From Bifidobacterium erythrocebi (GTDB lineage Bacteria > Actinomycetota > Actinomycetes > Actinomycetales > Bifidobacteriaceae), in contig NZ_JAAIIF010000013.1 in assembly GCF_012932675.1 (NCBI RefSeq), positions 62,001 through 126,000 on the forward strand: a DNA stretch of 64,000 nucleotides, given 5' to 3'. The notes beneath the pieces were generated by a model that saw nothing but the letters and a program-made list of their open reading frames with translations, did not search any database and was not told where the DNA came from. Position numbers and translations under genes: made by a program. Shown in pieces: positions 25,646 through 35,675 of this stretch. The stretch's first letter is position 1, and every line of letters starts with the position of its first letter.

Positions 25646-28423
25646 CTACTTGCGTTCGATCTCGCGCATCTCGAAGGTCTCGATGATGTCGCCGATCTCG
25701 ATGTCGTTGAAGGTGCCGAGGTTGATACCTGCCTCGTAGCCTTCCTTGACGGACTGGACGTCGTCCTTGAAACGACGCAGGGAGGAGATCTCCAGGTCGT
25801 TGACGGTTGCCACGCCGTTGCGCAGAATACGGCACTTCGTACCACGCTTGACCTCGCCGTCCTGCACCATGACGCCGGCGATGTTGCCGAACTTGGAGGA
25901 GCGGAAGATCTCACGGATCTCGGAGTGGGAGGTGGTAACCTCCTCGTATTCCGGCTTGAGCATGCCCTTGAGGGACGCCTCGATGTCTTCGATGGCCTTG
26001 TAGATGATCGAGTAGTACTTGATCTCCACGCCCTCGCGTTCGGCCAGATCCGCCACCTGCCGGTTCGGTCGCACGTTGAAGCCGATGATGACGGCCTTGT
26101 CGACGGTCGCGAGGTTGACATCGTTCTGGGTGATGGCACCGACGCCGCGGTGGATGACCTGGATGCCGACCTCGTCGGAGACCTCGATCTTCATCAGGGA
26201 GTCTTCCAGCGCCTCGACGGAACCGGAGGAATCGCCCTTGATGACGATGTTGAGCATATCCACCTCGGACTTGGCGAACTGCTCCTTAAGGCTCTCCAGG
26301 GAGACGATCTTGCGACGCTTCGCCAGCTGGGCCGCACGCTCGGTGGCCTGACGCTTCTCGGCGATCTGACGGGCCGCGCGATCATCGCCGGCCACGAGGA
26401 AGAGGTCGCCTGCGGTGGGCACGGAGGTCAGACCAAGCACCTGCACCGGGCAGGACGGGCCGGCTGCCTTCATCTGCTTGCCGTTTTCGTCGAGCATGGC
26501 GCGCACACGGCCATACGAAGTGCCGGCAACGATCGAATCGCCAACATGCAGCGTACCGGACTGCACCAGCACGGTCGCCACGGCACCGCGACCCTTGTCA
26601 AGTCGGGCTTCGATGGTGGCGCCTCGGGCGTCCATATCCGGGTTGGCGCGCAGGTCGAGCTCGGCATCGGCCGTGAGCAGCACGGCTTCCAGCAGCTTGT
26701 CGACGTTCGTGCCCTGCTTGGCGGAGATGTCGACGAACATGGTGTCGCCGCCGTACTCCTCCGGCACGAGGCCGAACTCAGTGAGCTGGCCGCGGACCTT
26801 CTCCGGGTTGGCGCCCGGCTTATCGATCTTGTTCACGGCGACCACGATCGGCACATGCGCCGCCTGGGCGTGGTTGATGGCCTCGACGGTCTGGGGCATC
26901 ACGCCATCGTCCGCGGCGACCACGAGGATCGCGACGTCGGTGAGCTCCGCACCACGCGCACGCATGGCGGTGAAGGCCTCGTGGCCAGGGGTATCGAGGA
27001 ACGTGATCTTGCGCTGTTCGCCCTCGAGGGTGACGGACACCTGGTAGGCGCCGATGCGCTGGGTGATGCCGCCGGCCTCGCCTTCGATGACGTTGCTTCG
27101 ACGGATGGTGTCCAGCAGTCGGGTCTTACCGTGGTCGACGTGGCCCATGACGGTGACGACCGGCGGACGCGGCTTGAGATCCTTGTCGTCCTGCAGCTCC
27201 TCTTCATCAAGATCGATGTCGAACTGCTGCAGCAGCTCCTTGTCCTCCTCTTCGGCGGAGACCAGCTTGATGTCCCAGCCGATCTCCTCGCCGAGGATCT
27301 GGAAGGTGGCCTCGTCGAGGGACTGCGTTGCCGTGGTCATCTCGCCAAGGTGGAACATGACCGTGACCAGGGCCGCCGGATTGACGTTGATCTTCTCGGC
27401 CAGATCGGCAAGGCTTGCGCCCTGACGCAGGCGGATCACCTGACCGTTGCCGCGCGGAATACGCACGCCGCCGATGGTCGGTGCTTTGATCTCCTCGTAT
27501 TCGCGACGCTTCGCCAGCCTGTTCTTACGAGCCTTCGAGGACTTGCCGCCCTGACGGCCGAATGCGCCTGCAGCGCCGCCGCGACCACGGCCGCCGCCAC
27601 GTGCGGGTCCGTTGTTCGGGCCGCTGCTCGGGAAGTTGTTCTGCTGGCCTGCGCCGCCGCGGAAGCCACCACGTGCGCCGCCGCCCTGCTGGCCGCCGCG
27701 CTGTGCGCCGCCGTTGCGGTTCTGGCCCCACTGGCCCGGACGTGCGCCCTGGCCCTGGCCGGGGCGTCCTCCGCGGAAGCCGCCACGGCCGCCACGGCCA
27801 CGGCCGCCGCGCCTGTCCTCGTTGTTGTTCACGGTCGGACGGGCCATCGGGTGCGGACGCGGAATGTCACCGGGGGTCGGGGTATGCATGCCCTGCTTGC
27901 GGCTGAACGGGTTGTTGCCCGGACGCGGACCCGGGGTATGCGGGCGCTGCTGCGCCGAGGAACCGCCCTGTGCGGCATGAGACGCCGGCGTGGGCTTCGG
28001 GCCCGGCTTGGCCGGACGCGCACCCGGCTTGGCCTGCGGGGCATGCTGCGAGTGCTGGCCATGCTGCGCAGCGGGCCTGTCGCCGCGCTGCTGCTGGCCG
28101 TTATTGTTGTTATTCCTGTGAGGCTTGGGGCCTGGCACTGCGGGGCGCTTTGCCGCGCCCGGCTTGGCGGGACCGGGCTTCACGCCCGGCTTGGCCATCG
28201 GCTTCGGGGTGGCCTTGGGGGCCGCAGCCCTCGGCTGCTCCTTGCCCTTGGCTGCGCCGTCGCCCTTCGGAGCCAGCGCGGCCTTGAGCTTACGCTCGAC
28301 CGGGGGCTCGACAGTGGAGGAAGCCGACTTGACGAACTCCCCCATATCCTTCAGCTTCTCCAGCACGGTCTTGCTGTCGAGGCCAAGGTCCTTGGCGATT
28401 TCATATACGCGTGGTTTTGCCAC
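25646..28423 (-). CDS. infB: translation initiation factor IF-2
   Basis: The 925-residue GTPase brings fMet-tRNA to the 30S subunit and promotes subunit joining. The N-terminus is the IF2_N helical domain ([20 protein letters not shown]). About 290 residues of Pro/Gly/Arg/Gln-rich low-complexity linker follow, then a second IF2_N-like block ([23 protein letters not shown]). The G domain has [12 protein letters not shown] (G1), DTPGHEAF (G3) and NKIDK (G4), and the C-terminal domains end at the stop. The start is GTG at 28423 with AGGAG 8 nt upstream. Confidence 0.97.
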   Translation of the reverse strand: MAKPRVYEIAKDLGLDSKTVLEKLKDMGEFVKSASSTVEPPVERKLKAALAPKGDGAAKGKEQPRAAAPKATPKPMAKPGVKPGPAKPGAAKRPAVPGPKPHRNNNNNGQQQRGDRPAAQHGQHSQHAPQAKPGARPAKPGPKPTPASHAAQGGSSAQQRPHTPGPRPGNNPFSRKQGMHTPTPGDIPRPHPMARPTVNNNEDRRGGRGRGGRGGFRGGRPGQGQGARPGQWGQNRNGGAQRGGQQGGGARGGFRGGAGQQNNFPSSGPNNGPARGGGRGRGGAAGAFGRQGGKSSKARKNRLAKRREYEEIKAPTIGGVRIPRGNGQVIRLRQGASLADLAEKINVNPAALVTVMFHLGEMTTATQSLDEATFQILGEEIGWDIKLVSAEEEDKELLQQFDIDLDEEELQDDKDLKPRPPVVTVMGHVDHGKTRLLDTIRRSNVIEGEAGGITQRIGAYQVSVTLEGEQRKITFLDTPGHEAFTAMRARGAELTDVAILVVAADDGVMPQTVEAINHAQAAHVPIVVAVNKIDKPGANPEKVRGQLTEFGLVPEEYGGDTMFVDISAKQGTNVDKLLEAVLLTADAELDLRANPDMDARGATIEARLDKGRGAVATVLVQSGTLHVGDSIVAGTSYGRVRAMLDENGKQMKAAGPSCPVQVLGLTSVPTAGDLFLVAGDDRAARQIAEKRQATERAAQLAKRRKIVSLESLKEQFAKSEVDMLNIVIKGDSSGSVEALEDSLMKIEVSDEVGIQVIHRGVGAITQNDVNLATVDKAVIIGFNVRPNRQVADLAEREGVEIKYYSIIYKAIEDIEASLKGMLKPEYEEVTTSHSEIREIFRSSKFGNIAGVMVQDGEVKRGTKCRILRNGVATVNDLEISSLRRFKDDVQSVKEGYEAGINLGTFNDIEIGDIIETFEMREIERK

Positions 28424-28537
28424 TACTTGTTCTCCTATCTGTGACCACGCGCCCGCGCAGTCAATGCTCGATGACGGTGAGCCTGTTCATCGTGCAACCA
28501 TATTCGTGTGTATCCTCGTCATTCGACTGAGAGCCTA

Positions 28538-28564
28538 CTTATGCCTGATAATTTCCGGCATAAG
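28538..28564. repeat. hairpin between nusA and infB
   Basis: CTTATGCC and GGCATAAG form an 8-bp stem in the 159-bp nusA-infB spacer. The position suggests a weak attenuator or mRNA processing site; no gene (for example ylxR) is found here. Confidence 0.4.
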
Positions 28565-28582
28565 CATACCCACAGCGATGGA

Positions 28583-29623
28583 TTATTCGTCTGCCTGCTC
28601 GGCCTGTTCGGCCATCTTCTTGGCATGGGTCTCAGCGGACTCGATGCCGATCTTCCAGCCGGTGAGCTTGGCGGCGAGACGAGCGTTCTGACCTTCCTTG
28701 CCGATGGCCAGCGACAGCTGGTCGTCGTGGATGAAGGCGATGGCGGTCTTGGTCTTGTCGCTGATGACCTGCACGCCGGTAGCCACTGCCGGGGACAGGG
28801 CCGACGCGACGAACTTCGCCGGGTCGTCGGAGTAGTCGACGATATCGATCTTCTCCTGGCCGAGGTTCTCCATCACCGCACGGACGCGAGCGCCACCGGG
28901 GCCGATCAGGGCACCCTTCGGATTGACGCCTTCGGTGTTGGCCTTGACGGCGATCTTGGTACGTGCGCCGGCCTCGCGTGCGATGGCCATGATCGACACC
29001 GCACCGGAAACCAGCTCGGGAACCTCGCGTTCGAACAGGCAGCGCACCAGTTCCGGGTGGGAGCGGGAGACGATGATCTCCGGTCCCTTCAGGCCGCGGC
29101 CGACGTTCACCACGTACACGCGCAGACGCTCGCCATGGCGGTACCGTTCGCCCGGCACCTGCTCACGACGCGGCAGCAGCGCCTCGACATCGCCGACGGC
29201 GATATGCACATTGGACGGATCCTTGACGTCCTGCTGGACGATGCCGGTGATCAGCTTGCCCTTCTGGCCGCTGAACGCGCCGAAAATCTTCTCGTCCTCG
29301 GCATGGCGGAACAGCAGCGTGATGACCTGGCGTGCGGTCGCGGCGGCAAGACGGCCGAAATCCTTGGGGGTGTCGTCGTATTCCTCACCCAGCGTGGGTG
29401 CGGGATGCGGATCGTCCTCGGTGGGGGTTCCGGGAATCTCGTCAGCGGCCCACACGGTGAACGTGCCGGCACGATCGTCAAGTTCAACACGCGCATGCTT
29501 GGCCGCATGCGGCGTCTTCAGATACGCGAGGCGCAGAGCCTCGGAAAGAGCGTCATCAAGTGTTTCAGCGTCAATACCCTGCTCCGCTGCGAGCTTATGA
29601 ATTCCTGCCAGGTCCAGTTCCAT
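28583..29623 (-). CDS. nusA: transcription elongation/termination factor NusA
   Basis: The 346-residue NusA binds RNA polymerase and nascent RNA and modulates pausing and termination. It has an N-terminal polymerase-binding domain (MELDLAGIHKLAAEQGID), an S1 domain (VTGIVQQDVKDPSNVHIAVGD) and two KH domains (GVNPKGALIGPGGARVRAVMENL and the Q-L-S-L-A-I-G-K-E-G-Q-N motif). The C-terminal acidic repeats of E. coli are absent, as usual in actinobacteria. ATG 29623 matches the family start; an ATG at 29665 would add 14 residues. Confidence 0.96.
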   Translation of the reverse strand: MELDLAGIHKLAAEQGIDAETLDDALSEALRLAYLKTPHAAKHARVELDDRAGTFTVWAADEIPGTPTEDDPHPAPTLGEEYDDTPKDFGRLAAATARQVITLLFRHAEDEKIFGAFSGQKGKLITGIVQQDVKDPSNVHIAVGDVEALLPRREQVPGERYRHGERLRVYVVNVGRGLKGPEIIVSRSHPELVRCLFEREVPELVSGAVSIMAIAREAGARTKIAVKANTEGVNPKGALIGPGGARVRAVMENLGQEKIDIVDYSDDPAKFVASALSPAVATGVQVISDKTKTAIAFIHDDQLSLAIGKEGQNARLAAKLTGWKIGIESAETHAKKMAEQAEQADE

Positions 29624-29683
29624 ATTCCGCAAGACCTCCCTTAAATTATTGCGTACTAGGCTCATATGGTCATAGTCAGTGCT

Positions 29684-29689
29684 TATTCT
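29684..29689 (+). promoter_or_regulatory. -10 hexamer of probable leaderless lipoprotein gene
   Basis: TATTCT ends 8 nt before the ATG at 29698; no Shine-Dalgarno sequence is present. Confidence 0.4.
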
Positions 29690-29697
29690 ACTGTTTT

Positions 29698-30528
29698 ATG
29701 CAGACACTTCGAGACACTTCCCGCCACGACGTAAAGACACTGGCGGCAATGGCGGCCGGGGCCCTTCTTCTGTCTCTTGCGGGGTGCTCTGCTCCGAATC
29801 TCGAAGCGCAGGTCGACGAGGCCGCCAAGCCCGACACCTGCGAAAGCGCCTATGAGTCCGCCGTGCTCGGCAGGAACGCCATGGCGGCGGGCAGACCGTT
29901 GATGGACCGGTATCTCAATGCGCTCATCGCCTCCTCGTCCTGGTCCAAGGTCGCCACCTCCTGCCCGTCTCGCGCCGCCGAAGGCGTCGTGCATGCCGCC
30001 CAATCCTCCTACATGGCGCAGCAGTTCGCCTCGCGTCTGGGGCTCTCCCCCGCTTCCGCACCCACCGTGGATTTCGGGACGCTGGTCAAACTCGATATGG
30101 ACACCGATACGTTGACGAGGATCGTGCTGGAAGAGGATCGCGCCGGGTTCTCGGTGGGTGTTTTAGCCGCACGTGGTGTGCCCGATGCCACGCTGGCCGC
30201 CAGCGACGCGCACAAGACCGCGGCGCAGCGCCTGTTCTCGCTGTCCGGCGCCGGCTCGGACCCGCGGCAGAAGGTGTATGCGGTCGATGATCTGATCGCG
30301 AACCCGCAGACCACGCAGGATCCGGCGACCAAGCTCGACACACCCACGATCGCCGCAATCGAGATGAACTGCGCGCGCTCGTACCTCACCGCGCTGACGG
30401 ATTCCAAGCACATCTCCAAGAACACCCTGGCCTGGCTGGCGGATACGGCCAAGGCACGCGTCTGGCATGCCTACGAACTGGGGTATCCGCTCCTCGACGA
30501 GGCGATGCTGGCGCAGTCTGCCGAATAG
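29698..30528 (+). CDS. secreted lipoprotein of unknown function
   Basis: The 276-residue protein has a basic N-terminus, a hydrophobic segment and a lipobox LAGC with acceptor Cys30, so it should be lipid-anchored outside the membrane. The rest is helical, Ala-rich and has no motif I recognise; two cysteines (CESAYESAV and AIEMNCARSY) might form a disulfide. It is divergent from nusA and stands alone before tRNA-Ser(CGA). Confidence 0.75.
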   Translation: MQTLRDTSRHDVKTLAAMAAGALLLSLAGCSAPNLEAQVDEAAKPDTCESAYESAVLGRNAMAAGRPLMDRYLNALIASSSWSKVATSCPSRAAEGVVHAAQSSYMAQQFASRLGLSPASAPTVDFGTLVKLDMDTDTLTRIVLEEDRAGFSVGVLAARGVPDATLAASDAHKTAAQRLFSLSGAGSDPRQKVYAVDDLIANPQTTQDPATKLDTPTIAAIEMNCARSYLTALTDSKHISKNTLAWLADTAKARVWHAYELGYPLLDEAMLAQSAE

Positions 30529-30574
30529 CGCAATAGTGCGCCCAAACGTCGGTATTCCAACGGTTTCAGGCAAC

Positions 30575-30602
30575 AAAAAACCGCAGCCGTTGGGCTGCGG
30601 TT
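30575..30602 (-). terminator. rho-independent terminator after tRNA-Ser(CGA)
   Basis: On the minus strand the stem AACCGCAGCC/GGCTGCGGTT is followed by TTTT, 12 nt after the tRNA. Confidence 0.85.
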
Positions 30603-30613
30603 CATCGCTATGG

Positions 30614-30699
30614 CGGATAAGGCGAGATTCGAACTCGCGGAGGGGTTCGCCCTCACACGCTTTCGAGGCGTGCTCCTTAGACCGCTCGGACACTTATCC
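30614..30699 (-). tRNA. tRNA-Ser(CGA)
   Basis: This is a class II tRNA of 86 nt with acceptor GGATAAG/CTTATCC and discriminator G. The anticodon arm is CACGC-CTCGAAA-GCGTG (anticodon CGA), with a long variable arm and T arm GCGAG-TTCGAAT-CTCGC. CCA is not encoded. Confidence 0.95.
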
Positions 30700-30791
30700 A
30701 TATGTTGCAAGCAACTTGTCCATTATGCCATAAAAAACCAATACGGCAAATCGTGTCGGACGTGTCACGCCGCATGCGTGCAATCCGCGCC

Positions 30792-31592
30792 TCACAGCAG
30801 CTGTTCGTGCACCGAGGCGTTCACCCACTGGTCCTGCTTGACATCGTCGCCGAAGAACGTGCCGATGTCGAGCATGCAGTCGCGATAATCACGCCCATGC
30901 GCGATGGTGATGTAGTTGTCGTCCACCATGCGGTTATGCGTCGGGTCGAAGCCGATCCAACGCCCGTTGTGATATATCTCCACCCAGGCGTGCGTCGCCC
31001 CCTCCCCGCCGAGCAGGCCGGCGATGTACCGCGCGGACAGCCCGCAGTGACGGCACACGGACAGCATCACATGCGCGTAATCCTGGCATACGCCCTTGCG
31101 CTGCGCGAGCGCCTGTTCCGCGGTGGTCCTGATCGTGGTGGAGCCAGGCGTGTATACGAAGGCCTTGAACACCTCGTCCATGATCTCGCTGGCACGGTCC
31201 AGTTCCGTGGCGTCCGCCGGCAAGCGTTCCAGACGCGCCTGGCATATCCCGGTCAGCGCCTCGACGGCGGGCCCCGGCACGGTGAGCACCGAATCGAACC
31301 GATACAGCGGCCGGTACAGTTCGGCCTTGATATGCGCGTTGTCCACGAACGCGATGCCGGTGACCTTGTAGTTGAACACGTCATGGGGCTGCGCGATGAA
31401 TCCCGTCTTCACCACGGAATCGAAGGCGTCGACCGTCGTCTCCAACTCCACCTGCGGTTCCATCGCGATATCGACATCCACGACCTGCTGGCGCGGGCCG
31501 GTGACGGGAATGCAGCGCAGCTGGAAACGGTGGTTCGTGACCGGCGAGCTGAAGCTCAGCTTCATCTCGTAATCAAACACCAATTTCTTCAT
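30792..31592 (-). CDS. transglutaminase-like cysteine protease-fold protein
   Basis: The 266-residue protein has an N-terminal beta domain (bacterial transglutaminase N-type) and a C-terminal transglutaminase-like domain. The catalytic triad is Cys169 (RKGVCQDYAH), His201 (GATHAWVEIY) and Asp216 (GFDPTHN). Proteins of this type often sit next to circularly permuted ATP-grasp and alpha-E genes, as here (59 bp downstream). The pair is thought to make and break amide bonds in an unidentified peptide; the substrate is unknown. Confidence 0.88.
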   Translation of the reverse strand: MKKLVFDYEMKLSFSSPVTNHRFQLRCIPVTGPRQQVVDVDIAMEPQVELETTVDAFDSVVKTGFIAQPHDVFNYKVTGIAFVDNAHIKAELYRPLYRFDSVLTVPGPAVEALTGICQARLERLPADATELDRASEIMDEVFKAFVYTPGSTTIRTTAEQALAQRKGVCQDYAHVMLSVCRHCGLSARYIAGLLGGEGATHAWVEIYHNGRWIGFDPTHNRMVDDNYITIAHGRDYRDCMLDIGTFFGDDVKQDQWVNASVHEQLL

Positions 31593-31651
31593 GAATCATG
31601 CCCCATAATCGAGCGGACGGTTTGCCCTTTCACGATACCCACCGGTGTGCA

Positions 31652-33832
31652 TCACGGGCGGTGGGCGTCCATGCTCATGGCGCTCAACGCCCCGTTCTCC
31701 TTGGCATCCTTCATGATGGCACGGCTGCGGAAGTCGTCGAGGAACGCTTTGAGCCGAACCACCAGCCAGTCATATCCGCGTTGCGGCAGCTGCGCGAGCA
31801 ACCAGTTCAGCCCGTCCACGAAGCATTGCGGCAACGGCAGCCCGTCAAGCATGTGGGCGTACGATTCCAGATTGCGCAAGGCGAGTTCAAGATCGTCGTC
31901 GGGCATGTGGAAGCGCGTGTACAGGTCGATGCGCTCCAGGTACTTTCCCACGAAGATGAACGCCTTCAGCGCCTTGTCCGCCGAGGAATTCTCGATGCCT
32001 CCCCAGAACGCGAGCATGTTATCGGCCACATCGCGTTGCGCGTAGATGTCCTCGTCGTTGGCGCTGCGCTCCGCGGCATCGGTGATGTTCGTCAGGGCGA
32101 GCTCGATGTATTGCAGCAGACGCGACGAGAGTTCCGGGCGCAGGATCACCGCGTTGTTGAATGCGCGGACGATGGCGCTGCGCACCGAGTCCGGATTGTC
32201 GCCGTCGTAGAGGAACGATTCGATGAACGCGTCGAAGTCCTCGAAATCCTCAGGCAAGTCGAGCGCGTGGGCGAACGGGCGGAACGCGTCGGCGTCCTCG
32301 TCCATCACACGGTCGTAGAAGGGGTAGAACTGCACCAGCGTGGTGAACGCGCGCTCGGTGTACCGCCCCAGCCAGTACAGATTATCGGCCTTGGACGCCG
32401 TGACCAGTTGCAAGGCATGCTTGCGCACATGCGGGATGAGGTTCACCGACGTGACCTCGCCGGCCGGCCGCACGGCATCCTTCGTTTCGGGCGCGAGCAC
32501 CCAGGTGTCCTTGAACCCGCCGCCCTGGGAGGAATTGACGATCATCTGCCCCGGCACGGACGAATAGCGGGTCAGTCCCGAATACCATACATGCGTGTTC
32601 TGCCCGGTCAGCACGAACGCACGCAGATCTGCCTTGCGCGGCACGGTCTGCCCGGTCTGCGCGTCGACCACGTCGAGGTCCTTGAACTGGATGACCTCCT
32701 GCGCGATGAACCTTCTGGGCTCCGCCTTGATCCGATCGGCCAGCTCGCCACGCTCCCTTCGGTCGAGGTCCTTGCCGAACACCACACCGTAGCCGCCGGC
32801 CTCGGCCACGTCCTTGATCACCAGCTCGCCGATGCGGTCGAGCACCTCGCCACGGTCCTTCTCGAACATGGGCATGTAGGTGGGCGCGTTGTTCAGAATC
32901 GGCTCCTCGCCCAGGTAGTACCTGATCATCTGCGGCACGAAATAGTAGATGGCCTTGTCGTCCGCGGCACCGTTGCCCGGAGCGTTGACGATGGAGACGT
33001 TGCCCGCACGGTAGGCGGACAGCAGTCCAGGAACGCCGATCACGGAATCCGGATTGAATGCGAACGGGTCGAGATAGTCGTCGGCCAGACGGCGGTACAC
33101 CACGCCCACGCGATGCCTGTTGCCCGCATAGTCAAGGAAGAACAACCTGTTGTCGACCACTTCGAGGTCTTCCGGGAATGCAAGCGTGGCACCGGTCTGC
33201 TCGGCCAGATACGCGTGTTCGAAGAACGCCGAGTTGTAGCGCCCCGGCGAAAGCACCACCGCGATGCCGCCCGTGGACACGAAATCCATGGCCTTGCGCA
33301 GCAGACGGGAGTAGTCCCTGTTGTCGCGCACGTGCACGTCGCGGAACAGTCGTGGATTGATACGCCGTTCGATGTCGCGCGCGAACAGCGGGTAGCTCGC
33401 GCCCGAGGGGATGCGCAGGTTGTCTTCGAGCACCCACCATCGGCCGTCCTCGCCCTGGACCAGGTCCTCGCCGGCGATGTGCGCGAACACGCCGCCCGGA
33501 GGCGTGACGCCATTGACCTGCGGATAGTAGCCTGCCGACGTGTAGACGAATTCCTCCGGCACCACGCCGTCGTGGATGATCTGCTTATCGGAATAGATGT
33601 CGTTCAGGTAGGCGTTCAGGGCCTGCACGCGCTGCTTGAGACCGGCCTCGAGCCGGTCGAATTCGTCGGATTCGATGATGCGTGGCACGGGGTCGTAGGG
33701 GAACAGCCGGTCATGGTATTCGCCATCCTTGTACACGCCGAAACGCACACCGTTGCGACTGAGTTCGCGATTGATCTCCTCGCGGCGAGACACCAGTTCC
33801 TTTGCCAATTTGCGTGCTGCTGATTCAATCAC
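31652..33832 (-). CDS. circularly permuted ATP-grasp / alpha-E fusion protein
   Basis: The 726-residue protein joins a circularly permuted ATP-grasp domain (about residues 1-440; DGRWWVLEDNLRIPSGASYPL, GGIAVVLSPGRYNSAFFEHAYLA, SSQGGGFKDTWVL) to an all-helical alpha-E domain (formerly DUF403, about 460-726; ADNLYWLGRYTERA, LRNLESYAHMLDGLPLP). In many genomes these are separate genes. ATP-grasp enzymes ligate a carboxylate to an amine; the substrate here is unknown. The start is GTG 33832 with GGAAGG upstream. It forms an operon with the transglutaminase. Confidence 0.88.
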   Translation of the reverse strand: MIESAARKLAKELVSRREEINRELSRNGVRFGVYKDGEYHDRLFPYDPVPRIIESDEFDRLEAGLKQRVQALNAYLNDIYSDKQIIHDGVVPEEFVYTSAGYYPQVNGVTPPGGVFAHIAGEDLVQGEDGRWWVLEDNLRIPSGASYPLFARDIERRINPRLFRDVHVRDNRDYSRLLRKAMDFVSTGGIAVVLSPGRYNSAFFEHAYLAEQTGATLAFPEDLEVVDNRLFFLDYAGNRHRVGVVYRRLADDYLDPFAFNPDSVIGVPGLLSAYRAGNVSIVNAPGNGAADDKAIYYFVPQMIRYYLGEEPILNNAPTYMPMFEKDRGEVLDRIGELVIKDVAEAGGYGVVFGKDLDRRERGELADRIKAEPRRFIAQEVIQFKDLDVVDAQTGQTVPRKADLRAFVLTGQNTHVWYSGLTRYSSVPGQMIVNSSQGGGFKDTWVLAPETKDAVRPAGEVTSVNLIPHVRKHALQLVTASKADNLYWLGRYTERAFTTLVQFYPFYDRVMDEDADAFRPFAHALDLPEDFEDFDAFIESFLYDGDNPDSVRSAIVRAFNNAVILRPELSSRLLQYIELALTNITDAAERSANDEDIYAQRDVADNMLAFWGGIENSSADKALKAFIFVGKYLERIDLYTRFHMPDDDLELALRNLESYAHMLDGLPLPQCFVDGLNWLLAQLPQRGYDWLVVRLKAFLDDFRSRAIMKDAKENGALSAMSMDAHRP

Positions 33833-33987
33833 TCGCCCGGCCCCTTCCTCTCGTTCAAACGCTTCCCGCCGTCTGGCGGCGCCTACAATACGAACGAACG
33901 TAGTGAACCGGCGTTACCACGAGCAGGCCTTGATGTTACGGCCTTGACACATTGGAAACATCCTCGAAAAACTCTGTGGCGAAGCCA

Positions 33988-34023
33988 TAAAACATGAGGC
34001 GAAGCCGTTCGCCCCGCTTCATG
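33988..34023 (-). terminator. terminator of truA
   Basis: On the minus strand a stem built on GGCGAA/TTCGCC, extended by CATGA/TCATG, is followed by TTTTATG. It lies just after the truA stop at 34027. Confidence 0.7.
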
Positions 34024-34026
34024 CAG

Positions 34027-34935
34027 TCACGACAGAGTGCGTTTCGCACGGATGGCCTGCGCACGGATGGCAAGCTGATCGTCGGCCGGGTAGGCAACAT
34101 GTTCCAATGTCAGTCCCTGCGGCGCGATTGGCCCGGTGCTGCCCTCTCGTTTGGGAACCGTCATCTTACCCCTGAACCAGTCGAGATCGCGCTTGCCGAG
34201 CCCGACCTGCACACATCCGTTGACCAGCGACCGCACCATATTGCGGGCGAAGGCATCGGCAACGATGGTGAAGCATACCAGCCCCGATTCGAATGTCGGC
34301 ACGGCATACCCCTCCCCCGGCATTGGCTGAGCGATCAACGGCCGCACGGGCACTCTCGCCCAATAGGCTTGTTTCACCTCGCGAATCGTGGTGCCTCCCG
34401 GATTGGGAGTGGCGAAGGATCCGAAATCATGCAGCCCGATGGTCTGCGCCGCAGCCAGATTCATCGTTTCGATATCAAGGTCACCGTCGATATGCAGCAC
34501 GCAGCCGCGCAGCCGTGGGTCGACCTCGCTGCCCCGGTCGGCGATGCGATACACGTAGGTGCGTTCCAACGCCGAGAAACGCGCGTCGAATCCATCCGGA
34601 GCCACCGCAATGCGATGGACGGTGATGTCGTCGGGAAGCACCCGCTGCAGGCGATGTTCCAACGCCGTCACCGCCGGCACCTTCATATGCCCGATCGCAC
34701 GTTCCAGCACCTCTTCGGACAGGTCGATATGGCAGACCTGATGACTGGCATGGACGCCGGTGTCGGTACGCCCGGCGACCACAAGCCGAAGCGGCTCGTT
34801 CGCATCGTCCGGCGCGACTCGCAGAATGCGGTGCAATGCGTTTTCGATCTCCCCCTGAACCGTGCGGATATTGGGTTGTACCGCCCATCCGTAGAATCCG
34901 CCGCCATCATATGCCAAGTCAATCCGAAGTCTCAT
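34027..34935 (-). CDS. truA: tRNA pseudouridine(38-40) synthase
   Basis: The 302-residue TruA modifies uridines in the anticodon arm of tRNAs. MRLRIDLAYDGGGFYGWAVQ and the catalytic Asp58 in AGRTDTGVHA are diagnostic; SFATPNPGGTTIREV and FARNMVRSLV follow. It is slightly longer than E. coli TruA (270). TACTAT lies 8 nt before ATG 34935, suggesting a leaderless mRNA separate from rplQ, whose terminator intervenes. Confidence 0.95.
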   Translation of the reverse strand: MRLRIDLAYDGGGFYGWAVQPNIRTVQGEIENALHRILRVAPDDANEPLRLVVAGRTDTGVHASHQVCHIDLSEEVLERAIGHMKVPAVTALEHRLQRVLPDDITVHRIAVAPDGFDARFSALERTYVYRIADRGSEVDPRLRGCVLHIDGDLDIETMNLAAAQTIGLHDFGSFATPNPGGTTIREVKQAYWARVPVRPLIAQPMPGEGYAVPTFESGLVCFTIVADAFARNMVRSLVNGCVQVGLGKRDLDWFRGKMTVPKREGSTGPIAPQGLTLEHVAYPADDQLAIRAQAIRAKRTLS

Positions 34936-34943
34936 AACCCCCC

Positions 34944-34949
34944 ATAGTA
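34944..34949 (-). promoter_or_regulatory. -10 hexamer of probable leaderless truA start
   Basis: TACTAT on the minus strand ends 8 nt before the ATG. A G-rich stretch lies between but is too close to serve as a normal Shine-Dalgarno. Confidence 0.45.
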
Positions 34950-35069
34950 CGGAATCCCTCGTCCTTCCAGAGCCTTCGGCCGTAGTAGGCTGTGCCCCAC
35001 CTCCAACAGACAGATACACATTCCCCACACTCGACCCCCGCCTGCTGCACCACGGCCCCGGAAGATACG

Positions 35070-35104
35070 AAAAGAGCCAGGAACCACATGGATTCCTGGC
35101 TCTT
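35070..35104 (-). terminator. terminator of the rpoA-rplQ unit
   Basis: On the minus strand the 11-bp stem AGAGCCAGGAA/TTCCTGGCTCT is followed by TTTTCG, 20 nt after the rplQ stop. Confidence 0.85.
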
Positions 35105-35123
35105 CAGTCAGTCAAAAACCGAC

Positions 35124-35591
35124 TCACTCAGCCTTCTCGGCCTCGTCCTTGGCTTCCTCAGCGGGAGCTTCGGCTTCGGCGGCGACCTTGGTCGCAGCTT
35201 CGGCTTCCTTCACGACGGCCTTCTTCGGGCTCACCGGCTCGGTGACGAGCTCGATGATAGCCGCGGCGGCGTTGTCACCGGTGCGGGAGGCGATCTTCAC
35301 GATGCGGGTGTAGCCGCCCTCGCGCTGCTCCATCTGCTCGGCGATCTCGGTGAACAGCTTATGCACGACGGACTTGTTGCGGATGACGCGCATCACGCGA
35401 CGGCGGGAGTGCAGATCACCGCGCTTGGCGAAGGTGATCAGGCGCTCGGCCAGCGGACGAAGGCGCTTGGCCTTCGGCAGCGTGGTCGTGATGCGGCCGT
35501 TCTGGAACAGGCTGGTAGCCATGTTCGCGAGCATAAGGCGCTCGTGTGCCGGGCTGGACGCCAGACGCGGGCCCTTCTTGGGTGTAGGCAT
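35124..35591 (-). CDS. rplQ: 50S ribosomal protein bL17
   Basis: The 155-residue protein has the bL17 core in residues 1-118 ([57 protein letters not shown]). A ~37-residue Ala/Glu/Lys-rich C-terminal tail follows. It lies at the polypeptide exit region of the 50S subunit and is last in the alpha block after rpoA, with a terminator behind it. Confidence 0.97.
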   Translation of the reverse strand: MPTPKKGPRLASSPAHERLMLANMATSLFQNGRITTTLPKAKRLRPLAERLITFAKRGDLHSRRRVMRVIRNKSVVHKLFTEIAEQMEQREGGYTRIVKIASRTGDNAAAAIIELVTEPVSPKKAVVKEAEAATKVAAEAEAPAEEAKDEAEKAE

Positions 35592-35675
35592 TGTTACTCC
35601 TTTTGCCAGGCCGGTTCAGGTGGGCAAGAGCCCGAACATCCGAACCGGTCAAGCGGTTGGTCGAAGATTATGCGA

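Noticed and set aside
25562..28444. 960-residue plus-strand open frame opposite infB
   Set aside because: It is a long antisense frame caused by high-GC third positions; its composition is Leu/Asp/Gly/His-rich and no motif is found.
33880..33910. Short ACGAACGAACGT palindromic stretch as an operator of the ATP-grasp operon
   Set aside because: It is a short simple repeat with no second copy or promoter context that would support a binding site.
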